This document shows, piece after piece, positions 52,276-61,629 of a DNA stretch of 64,000 nt. Under the pieces are notes generated by a model. That model saw only the letters and a program-made list of their open reading frames with translations, was not told the DNA's origin and searched no databases. A program made the position numbers and the translations under genes. The stretch is from a virus: the IMG/VR virus record IMGVR_UViG_3300033149_002975, positions 1-64,000 of that record; one strand, given 5' to 3'. Position 1 is the first letter of the stretch; every line of letters starts with the position of its first letter.

Positions 52276-53055
52276 TTAGACCGCTACCAAACTCTCGGTA
52301 TTGTGGGAACAGATACCATAATGTCCAATAGCAAAATTACAATTTCTGCATAAAATTCTAAAATCACTTGGAAAATTATTATAAATTATCCAATCATATA
52401 TACCGGACCCAACATCTTTTCTGTGTTTACAACCACCACCACAAATATGATCGACGGATAACACATCAAAATTCTCTTCCCCGCAGCATTCACACTTCCC
52501 ACCATAATAACCAATAACTGTACTCCTAATTCGTGCATAACGTCCATTAACACGTTTAATTGAATTAAGATATTTTAACCAATTACAATTATGACATAAA
52601 ACCTGAAATCCTGATGGAAAATTATTATTAATTATCCACCGGTAAAACCCATAACCACTAAATGATTTAATTTGTTCTGTTCCGCCGCCATTAATATGAT
52701 CTACGGTCAAGAACATTAAATTGGACTCACCACAACAAGCACATTTGCCACCATAATGGGTAATAATTTGTAATTTTATTTTCTGTCCATACTCAAAATG
52801 TCTCAATTTCTCTTCGGTGGCGTGATTATCCCTAAATTTCTTTCCGTACCTCCTTATTTCTTCAATATGTTCTTTTCGATACAAACCCCAATATTCATTA
52901 AACCGATCTTTGTTGTCCTTTCTATATGTACTCTTACATTCTTTACACTTTGAATACAAACCATCCGGTGAATATTTGTTTCTACTAAAATATACTGATG
53001 TAGCTGGTAATTCTCTTTTACAACCAGAACAAATTTTAATACCATCATTAATCAT
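52276..53055 (-). CDS. HNH-type endonuclease with duplicated zinc/HNH units
   Basis: The protein has 259 residues. An N-terminal Cys4 knuckle ('ICSGCKREL', 'KCKECKSTY') is followed by two related units, each with 'YGGKC.CCGE.N...L.VDHI.GGG' and 'FPS.F..LC.NCN' (first about 95-155, second about 170-240). This is a zinc-coordinated HNH fold with DH and the terminal N. It resembles free-standing homing endonucleases that insert between phage genes, which fits its place between neck and head-protein genes. Start 53055 is set by ATGA overlap. Confidence 0.75.
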   Translation of the reverse strand: MINDGIKICSGCKRELPATSVYFSRNKYSPDGLYSKCKECKSTYRKDNKDRFNEYWGLYRKEHIEEIRRYGKKFRDNHATEEKLRHFEYGQKIKLQIITHYGGKCACCGESNLMFLTVDHINGGGTEQIKSFSGYGFYRWIINNNFPSGFQVLCHNCNWLKYLNSIKRVNGRYARIRSTVIGYYGGKCECCGEENFDVLSVDHICGGGCKHRKDVGSGIYDWIIYNNFPSDFRILCRNCNFAIGHYGICSHNTESLVAV

Positions 53056-53759
53056 ATTTTGCGCGCGAATATGACCCATCTTGAATCTTCAGCCAATCTG
53101 TCTTCAAGTTCCTTGGCCCGTTCTTTTCCATCATTCACCATTGATTGCCCATCATTTGCTATATTAACAATTGATGATTTTCTCAATGTATTGCCTTCTA
53201 TTTGCTGAAGTAGCGCTTTACTGTATCGTAACAGCCAATCGTATATCGGCTCAATTTTTACATCTTCAAATTCTGTGATTCTTTTTGTTCCTATGACGTA
53301 TAACTTATCAGTTCCCGCCGGAACATTTATTGCATATAAATAACCGCCAACATTCATATCTTCAGATTTTTGCCATATAAATTGAAAATCAGTACCAACG
53401 TAAGCTCTATACGATCTGAAAGCCTCTGAAAGCATTATCAAATCGCCGGTTACATTATCCAAAACCGTAATACCCATCAAAGTCCACAACGGATGATCAT
53501 TCCAAATCCACGTTGTGGTTTTTGATGGATAACAATCTGCTACTGCCTTAAATTGTGCATTCAATTGAACACGTTTGGTGCCGGGTGGAAAATCAACCAT
53601 TGTTTCTATACGATAAGCGGAATGTGTATTCCAATACCTAATGGCATTTTCTACTATTTGTTTTAACGTAGTATCTGGTGTTGCCAATTGCAGTGGTAGA
53701 AATTCTTGTTTCAACCATTTTATGTATTTATCATAATTTCGCTCACCTGATTCAGCCAT
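53052..53759 (-). CDS. Head completion/neck protein candidate
   Basis: The protein has 235 residues. It lies just after the major capsid protein, with a terminator-like gap between. 'RIETMVDFPPGTKRVQLNAQFKAVADCYPSK' and 'IEPIYDWLLRYSKALLQQIEGNTLRKSSIVNIAND' resemble adaptor proteins of the head-tail connector. A helical C-terminus ends 'EDSRWVIFARKI'. The function is inferred from order. Confidence 0.55.
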   Translation of the reverse strand: MAESGERNYDKYIKWLKQEFLPLQLATPDTTLKQIVENAIRYWNTHSAYRIETMVDFPPGTKRVQLNAQFKAVADCYPSKTTTWIWNDHPLWTLMGITVLDNVTGDLIMLSEAFRSYRAYVGTDFQFIWQKSEDMNVGGYLYAINVPAGTDKLYVIGTKRITEFEDVKIEPIYDWLLRYSKALLQQIEGNTLRKSSIVNIANDGQSMVNDGKERAKELEDRLAEDSRWVIFARKI

Positions 53760-53773
53760 TTTTATTATTCCGT

Positions 53774-53851
53774 GGACTGCTGGCGTCCTTTATTGCCAGC
53801 AGTCCGTATTATATATATTATAATAACAAGGGTGGTGAAAAATCACCACCC
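53774..53851 (-). terminator. Two strong hairpins after the major capsid gene
   Basis: The first hairpin met by leftward transcription is GGGTGGTGA-AAAA-TCACCACCC (53830-53851, 9-bp stem), followed on the minus strand by a T-rich stretch. The second is GGACTGCTGGC-10-base loop-GCCAGCAGTCC (53774-53805, perfect 11-bp stem). They begin about 16 bases after the capsid gene stop and probably cap or attenuate transcription, allowing high capsid expression, as after T4 gene 23. Confidence 0.75.
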
Positions 53852-53867
53852 ATTTTGCCCGCTCGGT

Positions 53868-55403
53868 CTAGGCAGTTGTTCCAATACCAGAAATTTTACC
53901 CTTTGTGAATAATCCAGGATTTACAACCTTGAATCCCGCAGAACTTAGGAAACCTTTCTGTGACTGTAGATCACTGGTGATCAGCGTCGGAGTTGCAAAC
54001 AACGGAATATAAGGTGCATAAATGAACGAAGAATACAAAAAGTTTTCGCCTTTATAGGCTTCAACATAACTGTTCTCGTCCATAAATGGATTCTGAACTA
54101 CTATCATGTTGTTAACCGACGTAACATTTCCTATAACTATTGGACCTGTCGGGATATCCTTCTCCCAGTTAAACGAAGGTTTAAACGAACCCTCAAGACC
54201 AAACCCAGGAGTTAATTGGCGAAGCACTCTGGCAACATTATTACCGCAAATGCAAACATTACCAACACCTCTCAAGGTTTTCTTGAAAATAGCATTTGAA
54301 CCCTGAATCAAACGATCCGTAAACTCTCTGCAATGAAGTGTCCACGCCTGACCGGAACGTATTGCAGCGTTCCAAGTGTCATTGGATTCAGCGGCATCAT
54401 CGTCGTCTGCAGCAGCAATCATCATATCAAGACCTCTCTGATCAATTGCAAACTTGGCCATACCGCCAACATACTTGATCATTTCATCTTCAAGATTGAT
54501 GCCGTGCGCTTTCTGCAAATCGATGGCTGCACCCACCGAATATTGTGCACGTGCCGGAAAATCTTCAGCAGTTACTGTTTCCTGTACAACTTCAACATCA
54601 AATCCGGAAACACCAGTTTTCTTGTCGTTATCATCGGTCGGCAAATCATACTGATACCAGTAACTTATCAATACCGTATCATCCGAATCAAGCCCGGAAA
54701 TTTCGATTGAATAAGTACCGGCAGCAGTAATTGTTCCTGCAACCGTAACGCCATCATCATCTACATCAACCAGTGTGCCATCGGAATTACAAGTAGCAAT
54801 TGTCGAATAAGTACCGGCAGCAGTTAATCTTTCGATGATTACATTATCAAGATGAATTAGTCCGGGATTGATGTCAGTTGGACCGGGACCATACGTTCCA
54901 TCACCAACGCCAAGTGTCTCCCTTGAAACCGCAGCCATAGCGTATTTGCGGCCACCGCGCTTCGTGTTGACACCAGTTTTTGCCGATATCAACGATTCTC
55001 CAGCAGCTACCTCACCCTTCTTATTGGCGGCCAATACATTTAGATAAAACACAGCAGCAATTCTTCTATCCAACGGCTGAATGGTAGCTATTTGGTTGAG
55101 AACCAACGAAGGAAGCAATGCAGCAATTACCGGCAACTGAATGCCCAAAAAGCTAATGCTATCTTCAGTCGTGGCCTCAAACAGCTTGCTATGACGTCTA
55201 GACATCGCATCTTCGCGTGCATTCTGCATACACTGGGCAATGGACATCTTCTCGTACAAACTCATCTCACGTCCTTGCTCCGCCTTGACACCCTCTGCAA
55301 CCATTTCTATCAACGGTTTGATCTCTGGATGCTCAAGGAGGCGCATTCGGCGACCCTCCATAAGGGCCATTTCTGATTTCTGTGCCTCTGTTAATGGCAA
55401 CAT
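53868..55403 (-). CDS. Major capsid protein (gp23-like)
   Basis: The protein has 511 residues. The HK97-fold segments include 'LLPSLVLNQIATIQPLDRRIAAVFYL' after the N-arm, and 'GNVCICGNNVARVLRQL', 'GPIVIGNVTSVNNMIVVQNPFMDENSYVEAYKG' and 'APYIPLFATPTLI...KGFLSSAGFKVVNPGLF' near the C-terminus, all typical of gp23. The predicted maturation cut is KLFE76|A77, equivalent in place to the T4 cut. ATG 55403 is preferred over GTG 55412 because of AGGAAAGGTG upstream. It lies after the protease-scaffold gene, as T4 21-22-23. Confidence 0.9.
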   Translation of the reverse strand: MLPLTEAQKSEMALMEGRRMRLLEHPEIKPLIEMVAEGVKAEQGREMSLYEKMSIAQCMQNAREDAMSRRHSKLFEATTEDSISFLGIQLPVIAALLPSLVLNQIATIQPLDRRIAAVFYLNVLAANKKGEVAAGESLISAKTGVNTKRGGRKYAMAAVSRETLGVGDGTYGPGPTDINPGLIHLDNVIIERLTAAGTYSTIATCNSDGTLVDVDDDGVTVAGTITAAGTYSIEISGLDSDDTVLISYWYQYDLPTDDNDKKTGVSGFDVEVVQETVTAEDFPARAQYSVGAAIDLQKAHGINLEDEMIKYVGGMAKFAIDQRGLDMMIAAADDDDAAESNDTWNAAIRSGQAWTLHCREFTDRLIQGSNAIFKKTLRGVGNVCICGNNVARVLRQLTPGFGLEGSFKPSFNWEKDIPTGPIVIGNVTSVNNMIVVQNPFMDENSYVEAYKGENFLYSSFIYAPYIPLFATPTLITSDLQSQKGFLSSAGFKVVNPGLFTKGKISGIGTTA

Positions 55404-55420
55404 GTTCTTCACCTTTCCTT

Positions 55421-57760
55421 TTAAGATTTTAATCCTAATACATTGTTAATAATTGTTTTCTGACGTTTTCTAACTGGGTCGATTGGTTCTTTTCGCTTTT
55501 CAATTAATACCGTTTGCACCGGATTGGCATGAAGTGCACGCCTACGCGAAACATCGCGGCATTCGTCTAAAGCTTTATCGACCTCTTCAATTGTCTGACA
55601 ACTTTCAAGAAGTGCTCGTTGGTTGTCAGAAATTTGTAGCCCATTTGATTCCTTTGTTAAATATTCTTTAATTATTCTTGCTCTAACTTTTTTTTCAGTT
55701 TGCTTTATTTTTTCATCAAATTTTTTGTTGGCCTCCGTCATTTCCCTATCATGCTTTTTCTTTAATCCTGCGGCCTTTTGTTTTAAATATGAAGTTACTT
55801 TTTTGATTTCTGCTTTTGCATTATTAAGTTTCTTCTCCAATATGTTTATCTTTGCTGTTAATTCATTGCTACGTTTCATTAAATCCTGTGCTGATTTTGC
55901 CTTCTCTTCAAGTTTTAACCTTAAAGCCAAAACATCATCAGATTCTGCATTCCTCATTTCTTTAAGCTTTTTGGTAAGAATTCGAAATTCCAAATCTTTA
56001 TCAGCTATGGTATTCAAAAATTCGACTGCCAAATCTCTTTCAGCGCGTGAGGTGGCTTCTTTAATTTGTAATTCCATGATATCTTTACCAATGGGTCTAA
56101 CTATTTCCGGTTTCGATACAGACATTACCCCCTCTGGAACTGTTTCACTGAAAGAAGTTTTCAATATTCCGGCAATTACCTTCGCCATTTCAACAGCTTT
56201 TTCTTTTGTTGGAAAACTAAATGTCAAGTAAGCAGCACCATTTGCTGGCTTCCTATAAACACCGTATTTATCATTCAAAAAACCGGTCTCATCAACAAAT
56301 AATATGTCTTTATCCTCATTAATTTTTGACTCTTCAAGAACTATTATTTCATATTGTGATTCATCATACCAGTCATCAATACCGTCAATTTTTACGGCGG
56401 TCGTTCCTTCGGGTTCCGTTGTACTAACATCCACAACTTTTCCAAATGGAACAATTGTCGTGTTACCGTCTTTATCTTTTATTTGTACAATATTCCCAAC
56501 TTTATAACGTTCATTTAACATTTCATTGATATAATCAATAATTTGTTCCACCGATTCATTCCTTTGGTGTGCCGGTTTTACGGCACGTTTCTTTCCCAAT
56601 GCACCCATACAACGCTTGTAGGCTTCTTTTTGCGTCATTTCTCCAGATTTGATTTTTGCCGCATAACCTGTAGCACATTTGTGGAAAGCTTTCGTGTGGA
56701 CCCCTTTACCTTTTGGGGGTTTCAAACCTTTGCTGGTGTACAATTTTCTAATCTCTTCTGTTTCATTAACTTTTGATTCTTTCATATCTTCCGAATCCAA
56801 ATCAAATTCCTCCTCAAAATCTTCGTCCGACAATTCGATATCTTCACCGGACGTATCATCGTCAACGTCCCCAGTTTCCGTTTGCGTCCCATCATCAGGT
56901 ATAGCTATTTCATCAGGTGCTCCTTGTGGGGGCGTTTCCACGGTAATTTCAACCGTTGAATCGGGTTGATCCGGTAACACATTAACCGATTTTACATCCC
57001 CGGTAGCAACAATTTTTTGTGTATTTGGGTTCACTCCCACCGTTATTTGTTCTTCATTGGTCCTTGATTCAGACGATATTCTAATATTACCTTCAACTAT
57101 TTTACATTCCCCTTTATCATTACACTCTATAGATTCCAAAAGTTTCATTGCAAATCGTTTCTCTTCCGGCTTTATTTTCTCGTTCTCAATTTCTTTGCGG
57201 ACGGCAGACATTATGTTTCTTTTTATGTCTATTGGGAAAGCACCAAATGTTGAAGGGTCTGCCGTAAAATCTGTAACTTTAAAATTATACGCTTCAGGAA
57301 TTACATGATAACATTTATTGCCGGACTCATCAATTTCTTCTCTCAAATCACCCTCAGCCCTCGTTGACACACCAATATTACATTTGGCAGCCAACAATGC
57401 GTCAATAATTCTGCCCTGCGGGGTATCCAGAACATCCATCTCAGTATATACTTTACTCTCGTCCATCCACATTTTAACAATTACGTGAGAAATTAATGGA
57501 GTTTTGGATTGAATGCCGTCAGGGTGCTCTGCGTGCCCAAATAACGAACGATTCTTTATTGAATCCATCAATTCTTTGTTTTCAAAGAGCCTTTCCCACA
57601 CATCGCGTCCGTATATTCGGTGATTGGCATTAATTTTCCCTATATTACAAATGGGATAGACCACACGGCATAAAACACGATCCGGCAATTTGTCGGTTTT
57701 CACCAATCTCCCGCCTGTGGTAATCGATTCATCCAATTTTTGGTTTTTTAATATTCTCAT
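55421..57760 (-). CDS. Prohead protease (gp21-like) fused to internal modules and scaffold-like coiled coil
   Basis: The protein has 779 residues. N-terminal ~190 residues are a gp21-type protease: His79 in 'FGHAEHPDG', Ser132 in 'NIGVSTRAEG', then 'DFTADPSTFGAF'. A peptide KLDE|S ends at residue 11. The middle holds an acidic region, 'KESKVNE', a small Cys module, an SH3-like module and 'ESKINE'. Residues ~570-740 are a long coiled-coil like scaffold gp22. Likely it builds the head core and then cuts itself and the core proteins. T4 encodes these as separate genes. Confidence 0.8.
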   Translation of the reverse strand: MRILKNQKLDESITTGGRLVKTDKLPDRVLCRVVYPICNIGKINANHRIYGRDVWERLFENKELMDSIKNRSLFGHAEHPDGIQSKTPLISHVIVKMWMDESKVYTEMDVLDTPQGRIIDALLAAKCNIGVSTRAEGDLREEIDESGNKCYHVIPEAYNFKVTDFTADPSTFGAFPIDIKRNIMSAVRKEIENEKIKPEEKRFAMKLLESIECNDKGECKIVEGNIRISSESRTNEEQITVGVNPNTQKIVATGDVKSVNVLPDQPDSTVEITVETPPQGAPDEIAIPDDGTQTETGDVDDDTSGEDIELSDEDFEEEFDLDSEDMKESKVNETEEIRKLYTSKGLKPPKGKGVHTKAFHKCATGYAAKIKSGEMTQKEAYKRCMGALGKKRAVKPAHQRNESVEQIIDYINEMLNERYKVGNIVQIKDKDGNTTIVPFGKVVDVSTTEPEGTTAVKIDGIDDWYDESQYEIIVLEESKINEDKDILFVDETGFLNDKYGVYRKPANGAAYLTFSFPTKEKAVEMAKVIAGILKTSFSETVPEGVMSVSKPEIVRPIGKDIMELQIKEATSRAERDLAVEFLNTIADKDLEFRILTKKLKEMRNAESDDVLALRLKLEEKAKSAQDLMKRSNELTAKINILEKKLNNAKAEIKKVTSYLKQKAAGLKKKHDREMTEANKKFDEKIKQTEKKVRARIIKEYLTKESNGLQISDNQRALLESCQTIEEVDKALDECRDVSRRRALHANPVQTVLIEKRKEPIDPVRKRQKTIINNVLGLKS

Positions 57761-57777
57761 CTTTATCCCTTTTTGAA

Positions 57778-60700
57778 TTATCTCTTTAAAAGCTTTCTAA
57801 GCAAATCTACACCGCGTGAAGGAACAATAAAATCTTGTGGTTGCCTGGTTTCTTCCAATTTTTTGTCATTTTTCTTGATACGCACCGCTTCCGATATTTT
57901 TATTGATGGATAAGCAGCGTGCACGGCACGTTTTACTTTATCCTGTAAACTCTTTAAGGACCCAGAATACCAAGGTGGTGACGACTTATAATGCTTACAA
58001 TACGATAAAGCGGCCCTTGCTTGCTTGGCGGTATTAATTGGAAAATGATCTTTTTTGTCTTTTGATTTTTCTGCAGGAAATACGACCTTACCTCTATTAC
58101 GGTTTTCGGCTTTTGGATTCAATTTCCTACCGGTTTTCTTGGAAACCATTGCTTCTCGTAATTTATTCATTTTTAACCCCTTTTCATTCATTGATTCCTT
58201 TAAAATCGGTGCTTCTACGCCCGGACTACCAAAAATATCTGGGCTTCCATAATACATCAACAAATCTGATACTCTATACGGTAATGGTTTTTTCATCCAT
58301 TCTTCCTCTGATCCTGCACCGGAAAACTTCACTACATCCTTGATATTAAACCGCCCACCATTTTCTATTAATTCTTTAAGATCATCCTCTGAAAATTCAG
58401 TAATGGAAAATTTAGTATATTCATCAGGGTTTTCTTCACCGCCGTGTTGTGTTCCATAAATAAACAAGAAATTCCCATTACCCAAGTCTTTATGTATCAA
58501 ACCATAATTGTAAAGACTTATTTCAACATTCGCATCAACGGAACCTTCAAAACCGTCATCAATGGCCCTAGTTAACGTGTAATCATTTGGAATTTCTTTC
58601 ATAGTCTCATTAATTTTTGATTCTTTCAACATACCGGAATAAACATAAAATTTATTATCTATATCTATTACATAATCATAATTATCTGCATCTTCTTTAG
58701 CAACCTCGACCCATTCCGACAATTCGTCATTGTTCACATTAAACAGTATTACATACCCATTGTATTCTTCTATCAATTTATAACCGGAATCTTCAATCAA
58801 ATCGATATGTTCGTTAATATTGGATTCATTTCTTGGTTTAAATTGACCCTCCCCACGCCTGGCTTGGTCCTCAGTTCTCTTTAATTCATCGCCGTGCAAA
58901 ATGTAAGGATTTTCCTCATCTTCATCAGATTCCTCATCATTATTTTCCTCAGCACTCTGCTTGACCAAATCATCATATTCCTCTTGTTCCATATATGACA
59001 AGGCATCCAATGCCAATTCCCGCAAACCTTCTTCCGACAATTCACCTTCTGAATTTCTCCACATAGAAGCAAAGTCCGAGTCAAAACGAAATTCACGACC
59101 ATTTATGCTTATCACTGTATCCAGTGTTCCATCATCTTCCAAATAAACATCAAATTCATTCGTTCCATCAGAAACTTTCATTTCAATTAACGGCTTATTC
59201 ATTTTCGACTCTTTAAGAGACATGCTTCTCAACCATGCATGAATTTCCGGTTTATTATAATCAGTAAATAATGAAGACCTTATATAATCATTTATTTTGT
59301 CAATACTGCTATTATTTGGTGTAAGCCCGCCGCTCCAATCCTTGAAATCAGCTATTATTGCATTTTTAGCATCCTCTGACAACAAATCGTTGGGACATTT
59401 TTCCCCTCTCATTTTTCTTACACCTTTATCCCCATAAATGCTTCTTTGTGCAGAATCTTTGTATGGGCCAGTACCATCCCTTTTACCACGAATATTTTTT
59501 CCTTCACTAATCTGTTTTAAAATTTTTGATGCCAAATCAATTTTTGATTGCAATTCGTTGATATCATCAAACGTCAACTTATAAGTTTTTATCAAGGTAT
59601 CTATTACTAAACGAGTTGTGTCCAAAGCCATATTTTCTCTTTTTTTAGTTGGATCACTCTTTACTTTAATTATGGCATCTGATACAATTTTTGCAATCTC
59701 TTCATCGTTTGGCAACGCCACTTTTTCAACAATATCTTTCATCATTTTAATCTTAAAACCCCTATCATCACATTGTGGACAAATACCACCTCTTCTTAGT
59801 TCAGAGTATTTAGCTTTATATCCACACATCGGACAAATGTATTCATCGGCTAGCAACCCCGCTTTTTCAACAATTTTCGATTCCTTTTTCTCCCTTTCAA
59901 TCTCTGCCGGGTGTGGCGGCGGCTCAACTTTTGATCCTTTTTCCCCCGTATTTTCCTCTTCTTCTGGCTCTTCCTCTTCTTCTGGCTCTTCCTCTTCTTC
60001 TGGCTCTTCCTCCGGTTCTGGTGCTTCTTCTTCAGGCATTATATAATTCATCACTACATCCCTAGTTACTGAATCTATATCAACATCCCTTATTACCGAA
60101 GCAACAAACCCACGTATATCTTTAACATCCAATAATTTTTCTTTTGCAGAATAAACTTTATTGCCCTCCTGATCAACCAATTGCAAATCCCCATCATCGG
60201 TCGTTACCATATAATAATGGTTGTCTTCCGATTCCCCTACATATTCCTTCTCAATTGGGGCTTCTTCTGGTTCCGTATCAGTATCGGCCTTTTTCCCTAA
60301 TTCCTGCTCTGGTCTAAATTTAGGTTTGTGTTCTGTTTTTGGTTTCAGTTCTTTGGGGATATCTTCATAGTTGGGTTCTTCTACATCCCCTTTTATTTCA
60401 TCTTCATTAACTCTAGACTCATCAACAATCAATGAACTAGATTCCGCGAATTTATCATAAAAAGCAATAAACCTATCTATCGCTTCTTCAACATTTTTTA
60501 CAAAACGTTTACTGTTCCTATCTTTCGTAGTATAGAATTGTGCAAGATTAAACTCTGGAGTATCAACGGAAACGTAAAAACCATCATCACGCTTTTTTAC
60601 TTTAACATCTTTTCTCTCTATTCCTTCATTAACTTTGGATTCGGTGGCCTTTGCCAATTTTTTAACTTTTCTAGCAAACCTATTGATCCATCTTTCCTCA

Positions 60701-61074
60701 CCGGTATCTTTTATGCGAATTTTTAATGATCTATTATCGGGACTTATATCCAAAATTTCGGCGTCGGACCATTGTTTGCCGCCTTTAGTAACAGCTTGTG
60801 ATCCACCCACCGGGACTTTGACTATTTCACCGATTTTATAGGTTAATTTTCTATATATGTCTGGATCCGGAATATTGGATTCACCCACCAATGAATTGCG
60901 AATATTCTCTACAGTTGTTATTCTCGTCGATTTATTAACCGATCGCAGCTTTCTGCTACCGACAGCAATTCTTTCAAAAAGCGACATATTGGGGTCTTTA
61001 AATTTTTTGGAACTCGTCAACGAACTGTCTTTTATCCCCCTGCGCCTTTTTGCCAAATCTTCAAATAAGCTCAT
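57778..61074 (-). CDS. Giant multi-module head polyprotein (prohead core candidate)
   Basis: The protein has 1098 residues and about eight motif copies: 'VGES', 'ESKVNE', 'ESRVNE', 'ESKIVE', 'ESKMN', 'ESNINE', 'ESKINE', 'ESMNE'. Modules seen: an SH3-like domain (nt 60640-60850), an acidic Glu/Pro repeat, a zinc ribbon 'CPMCGYK...CPQC', several acidic alpha/beta segments, and a C-terminal DUF6582-like segment ('HFPINTAKQARAAL...VKRAVHAAYPSI'), known from phage scaffold/protease neighbours. Read as core/internal protein cut into peptides. No enzyme is recognised. Confidence 0.65.
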   Translation of the reverse strand: MSLFEDLAKRRRGIKDSSLTSSKKFKDPNMSLFERIAVGSRKLRSVNKSTRITTVENIRNSLVGESNIPDPDIYRKLTYKIGEIVKVPVGGSQAVTKGGKQWSDAEILDISPDNRSLKIRIKDTGEERWINRFARKVKKLAKATESKVNEGIERKDVKVKKRDDGFYVSVDTPEFNLAQFYTTKDRNSKRFVKNVEEAIDRFIAFYDKFAESSSLIVDESRVNEDEIKGDVEEPNYEDIPKELKPKTEHKPKFRPEQELGKKADTDTEPEEAPIEKEYVGESEDNHYYMVTTDDGDLQLVDQEGNKVYSAKEKLLDVKDIRGFVASVIRDVDIDSVTRDVVMNYIMPEEEAPEPEEEPEEEEEPEEEEEPEEEENTGEKGSKVEPPPHPAEIEREKKESKIVEKAGLLADEYICPMCGYKAKYSELRRGGICPQCDDRGFKIKMMKDIVEKVALPNDEEIAKIVSDAIIKVKSDPTKKRENMALDTTRLVIDTLIKTYKLTFDDINELQSKIDLASKILKQISEGKNIRGKRDGTGPYKDSAQRSIYGDKGVRKMRGEKCPNDLLSEDAKNAIIADFKDWSGGLTPNNSSIDKINDYIRSSLFTDYNKPEIHAWLRSMSLKESKMNKPLIEMKVSDGTNEFDVYLEDDGTLDTVISINGREFRFDSDFASMWRNSEGELSEEGLRELALDALSYMEQEEYDDLVKQSAEENNDEESDEDEENPYILHGDELKRTEDQARRGEGQFKPRNESNINEHIDLIEDSGYKLIEEYNGYVILFNVNNDELSEWVEVAKEDADNYDYVIDIDNKFYVYSGMLKESKINETMKEIPNDYTLTRAIDDGFEGSVDANVEISLYNYGLIHKDLGNGNFLFIYGTQHGGEENPDEYTKFSITEFSEDDLKELIENGGRFNIKDVVKFSGAGSEEEWMKKPLPYRVSDLLMYYGSPDIFGSPGVEAPILKESMNEKGLKMNKLREAMVSKKTGRKLNPKAENRNRGKVVFPAEKSKDKKDHFPINTAKQARAALSYCKHYKSSPPWYSGSLKSLQDKVKRAVHAAYPSIKISEAVRIKKNDKKLEETRQPQDFIVPSRGVDLLRKLLKR
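59955..60008. repeat. Three tandem 18-bp repeats encoding an acidic linker
   Basis: The unit CCTCTTCTTCTGGCTCTT is present in three exact copies. On the minus strand it encodes a Glu/Pro repeat (PEEEEE) in the giant head polyprotein, probably an extended acidic spacer. Confidence 0.85.
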
Positions 61075-61096
61075 ATATTTATTCCTTATTTTTTAA

Positions 61097-61417
61097 TTAA
61101 AAACCAAAAATATCTCCATTTGTAAAAGTCTTTTGCTTCTTAACGTCATCGGTATTTGCCGGTTCAGACCCATCCATTTTACTAACCACGTAATCATATC
61201 TGTGGCCTTTTGGTAAATCATCCGGAACCACCACCGGAAATTGGCCGTTCGTACCGGTTTCTATTAACATTATTGCCTGATCCCCATAATCCGGCAAATC
61301 AGCAAGCTTTTTATTCGTGTTATCCCATATCTGTCCGGTATCCGCCTCAATAAACCTAACATAATACGAATTTCCAGTATGTCCCTGAACGTCATATAAA
61401 GTATCAACAATATACAT
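61097..61417 (-). CDS. Small beta-domain virion-module protein
   Basis: The protein has 106 residues. ATG 61417 follows AAAGGG and removes a poorly supported N-terminal extension. 'YYVRFIEADTGQIWDNTNKKL' and 'MLIETGTNGQFPVVVPDDLPKGHRYDYVV' suggest an Ig-like or carbohydrate-binding beta-sandwich. It lies between the head polyprotein and a small membrane protein. Function unknown. Confidence 0.5.
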   Translation of the reverse strand: MYIVDTLYDVQGHTGNSYYVRFIEADTGQIWDNTNKKLADLPDYGDQAIMLIETGTNGQFPVVVPDDLPKGHRYDYVVSKMDGSEPANTDDVKKQKTFTNGDIFGF

Positions 61418-61428
61418 CAATTTACCCT

Positions 61429-61614
61429 TTAATTTAATGAATAAAGTAATATTATACCAACCGCCAATGAAAAAGCTCCGGTTAACGCAGCGCCCAGAGC
61501 AGTGATGGTGACCATCCAATGATGTTGTAAATGATTTGTAAATTGCTTAGACACTTCGTCCAATTTTACAATAACTTCTATTAATAAGTCGTGATCTGAT
61601 TTTTTTAACGGCAT
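61429..61614 (-). CDS. Small single-span membrane protein
   Basis: The protein has 61 residues. A polar helical N-terminus ('KKSDHDLLIEVIVKLDEVSKQFTNHL') precedes one hydrophobic segment ('VTITALGAALTGAFSLAVGIILLY'). The topology would suit a holin-like or virion membrane protein, but it lies in the head operon and no lysis genes are beside it. ATG 61614 (GGGTG upstream) is preferred over TTG 61629. Confidence 0.5.
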   Translation of the reverse strand: MPLKKSDHDLLIEVIVKLDEVSKQFTNHLQHHWMVTITALGAALTGAFSLAVGIILLYSLN

Positions 61615-61629
61615 AATACACCCAATCAA

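Larger units (their letters stand above)
44359..60642. repeat. Dispersed ~21-bp repeat encoding ESK(V/I)NE (at least eight clear copies)
   Basis: The + strand consensus is TTCATTAACTTTTGATTCTT-TC. Clear copies lie at 44359-44376, 46111-46132, 46264-46281, 56315-56334, 56761-56782, 58605-58626, 60402-60420 and 60624-60642, and more decayed ones near 44600, 44915, 49525, 51545, 50995, 58195 and 59210. All are in the same frame of leftward head genes. The given span is the outer limit, not continuous repeat. Confidence 0.75.

Noticed and set aside
55623-56231. 202-codon open frame on the + strand
   Set aside because: It is antisense to the coiled-coil part of the protease-scaffold gene; its Phe/Ser-rich translation is the usual mirror of a Lys/Glu-rich coil.
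61429-61614. Holin
   Set aside because: One hydrophobic segment alone is not enough, and no endolysin or spanin gene is nearby; it is left as an unknown membrane protein.
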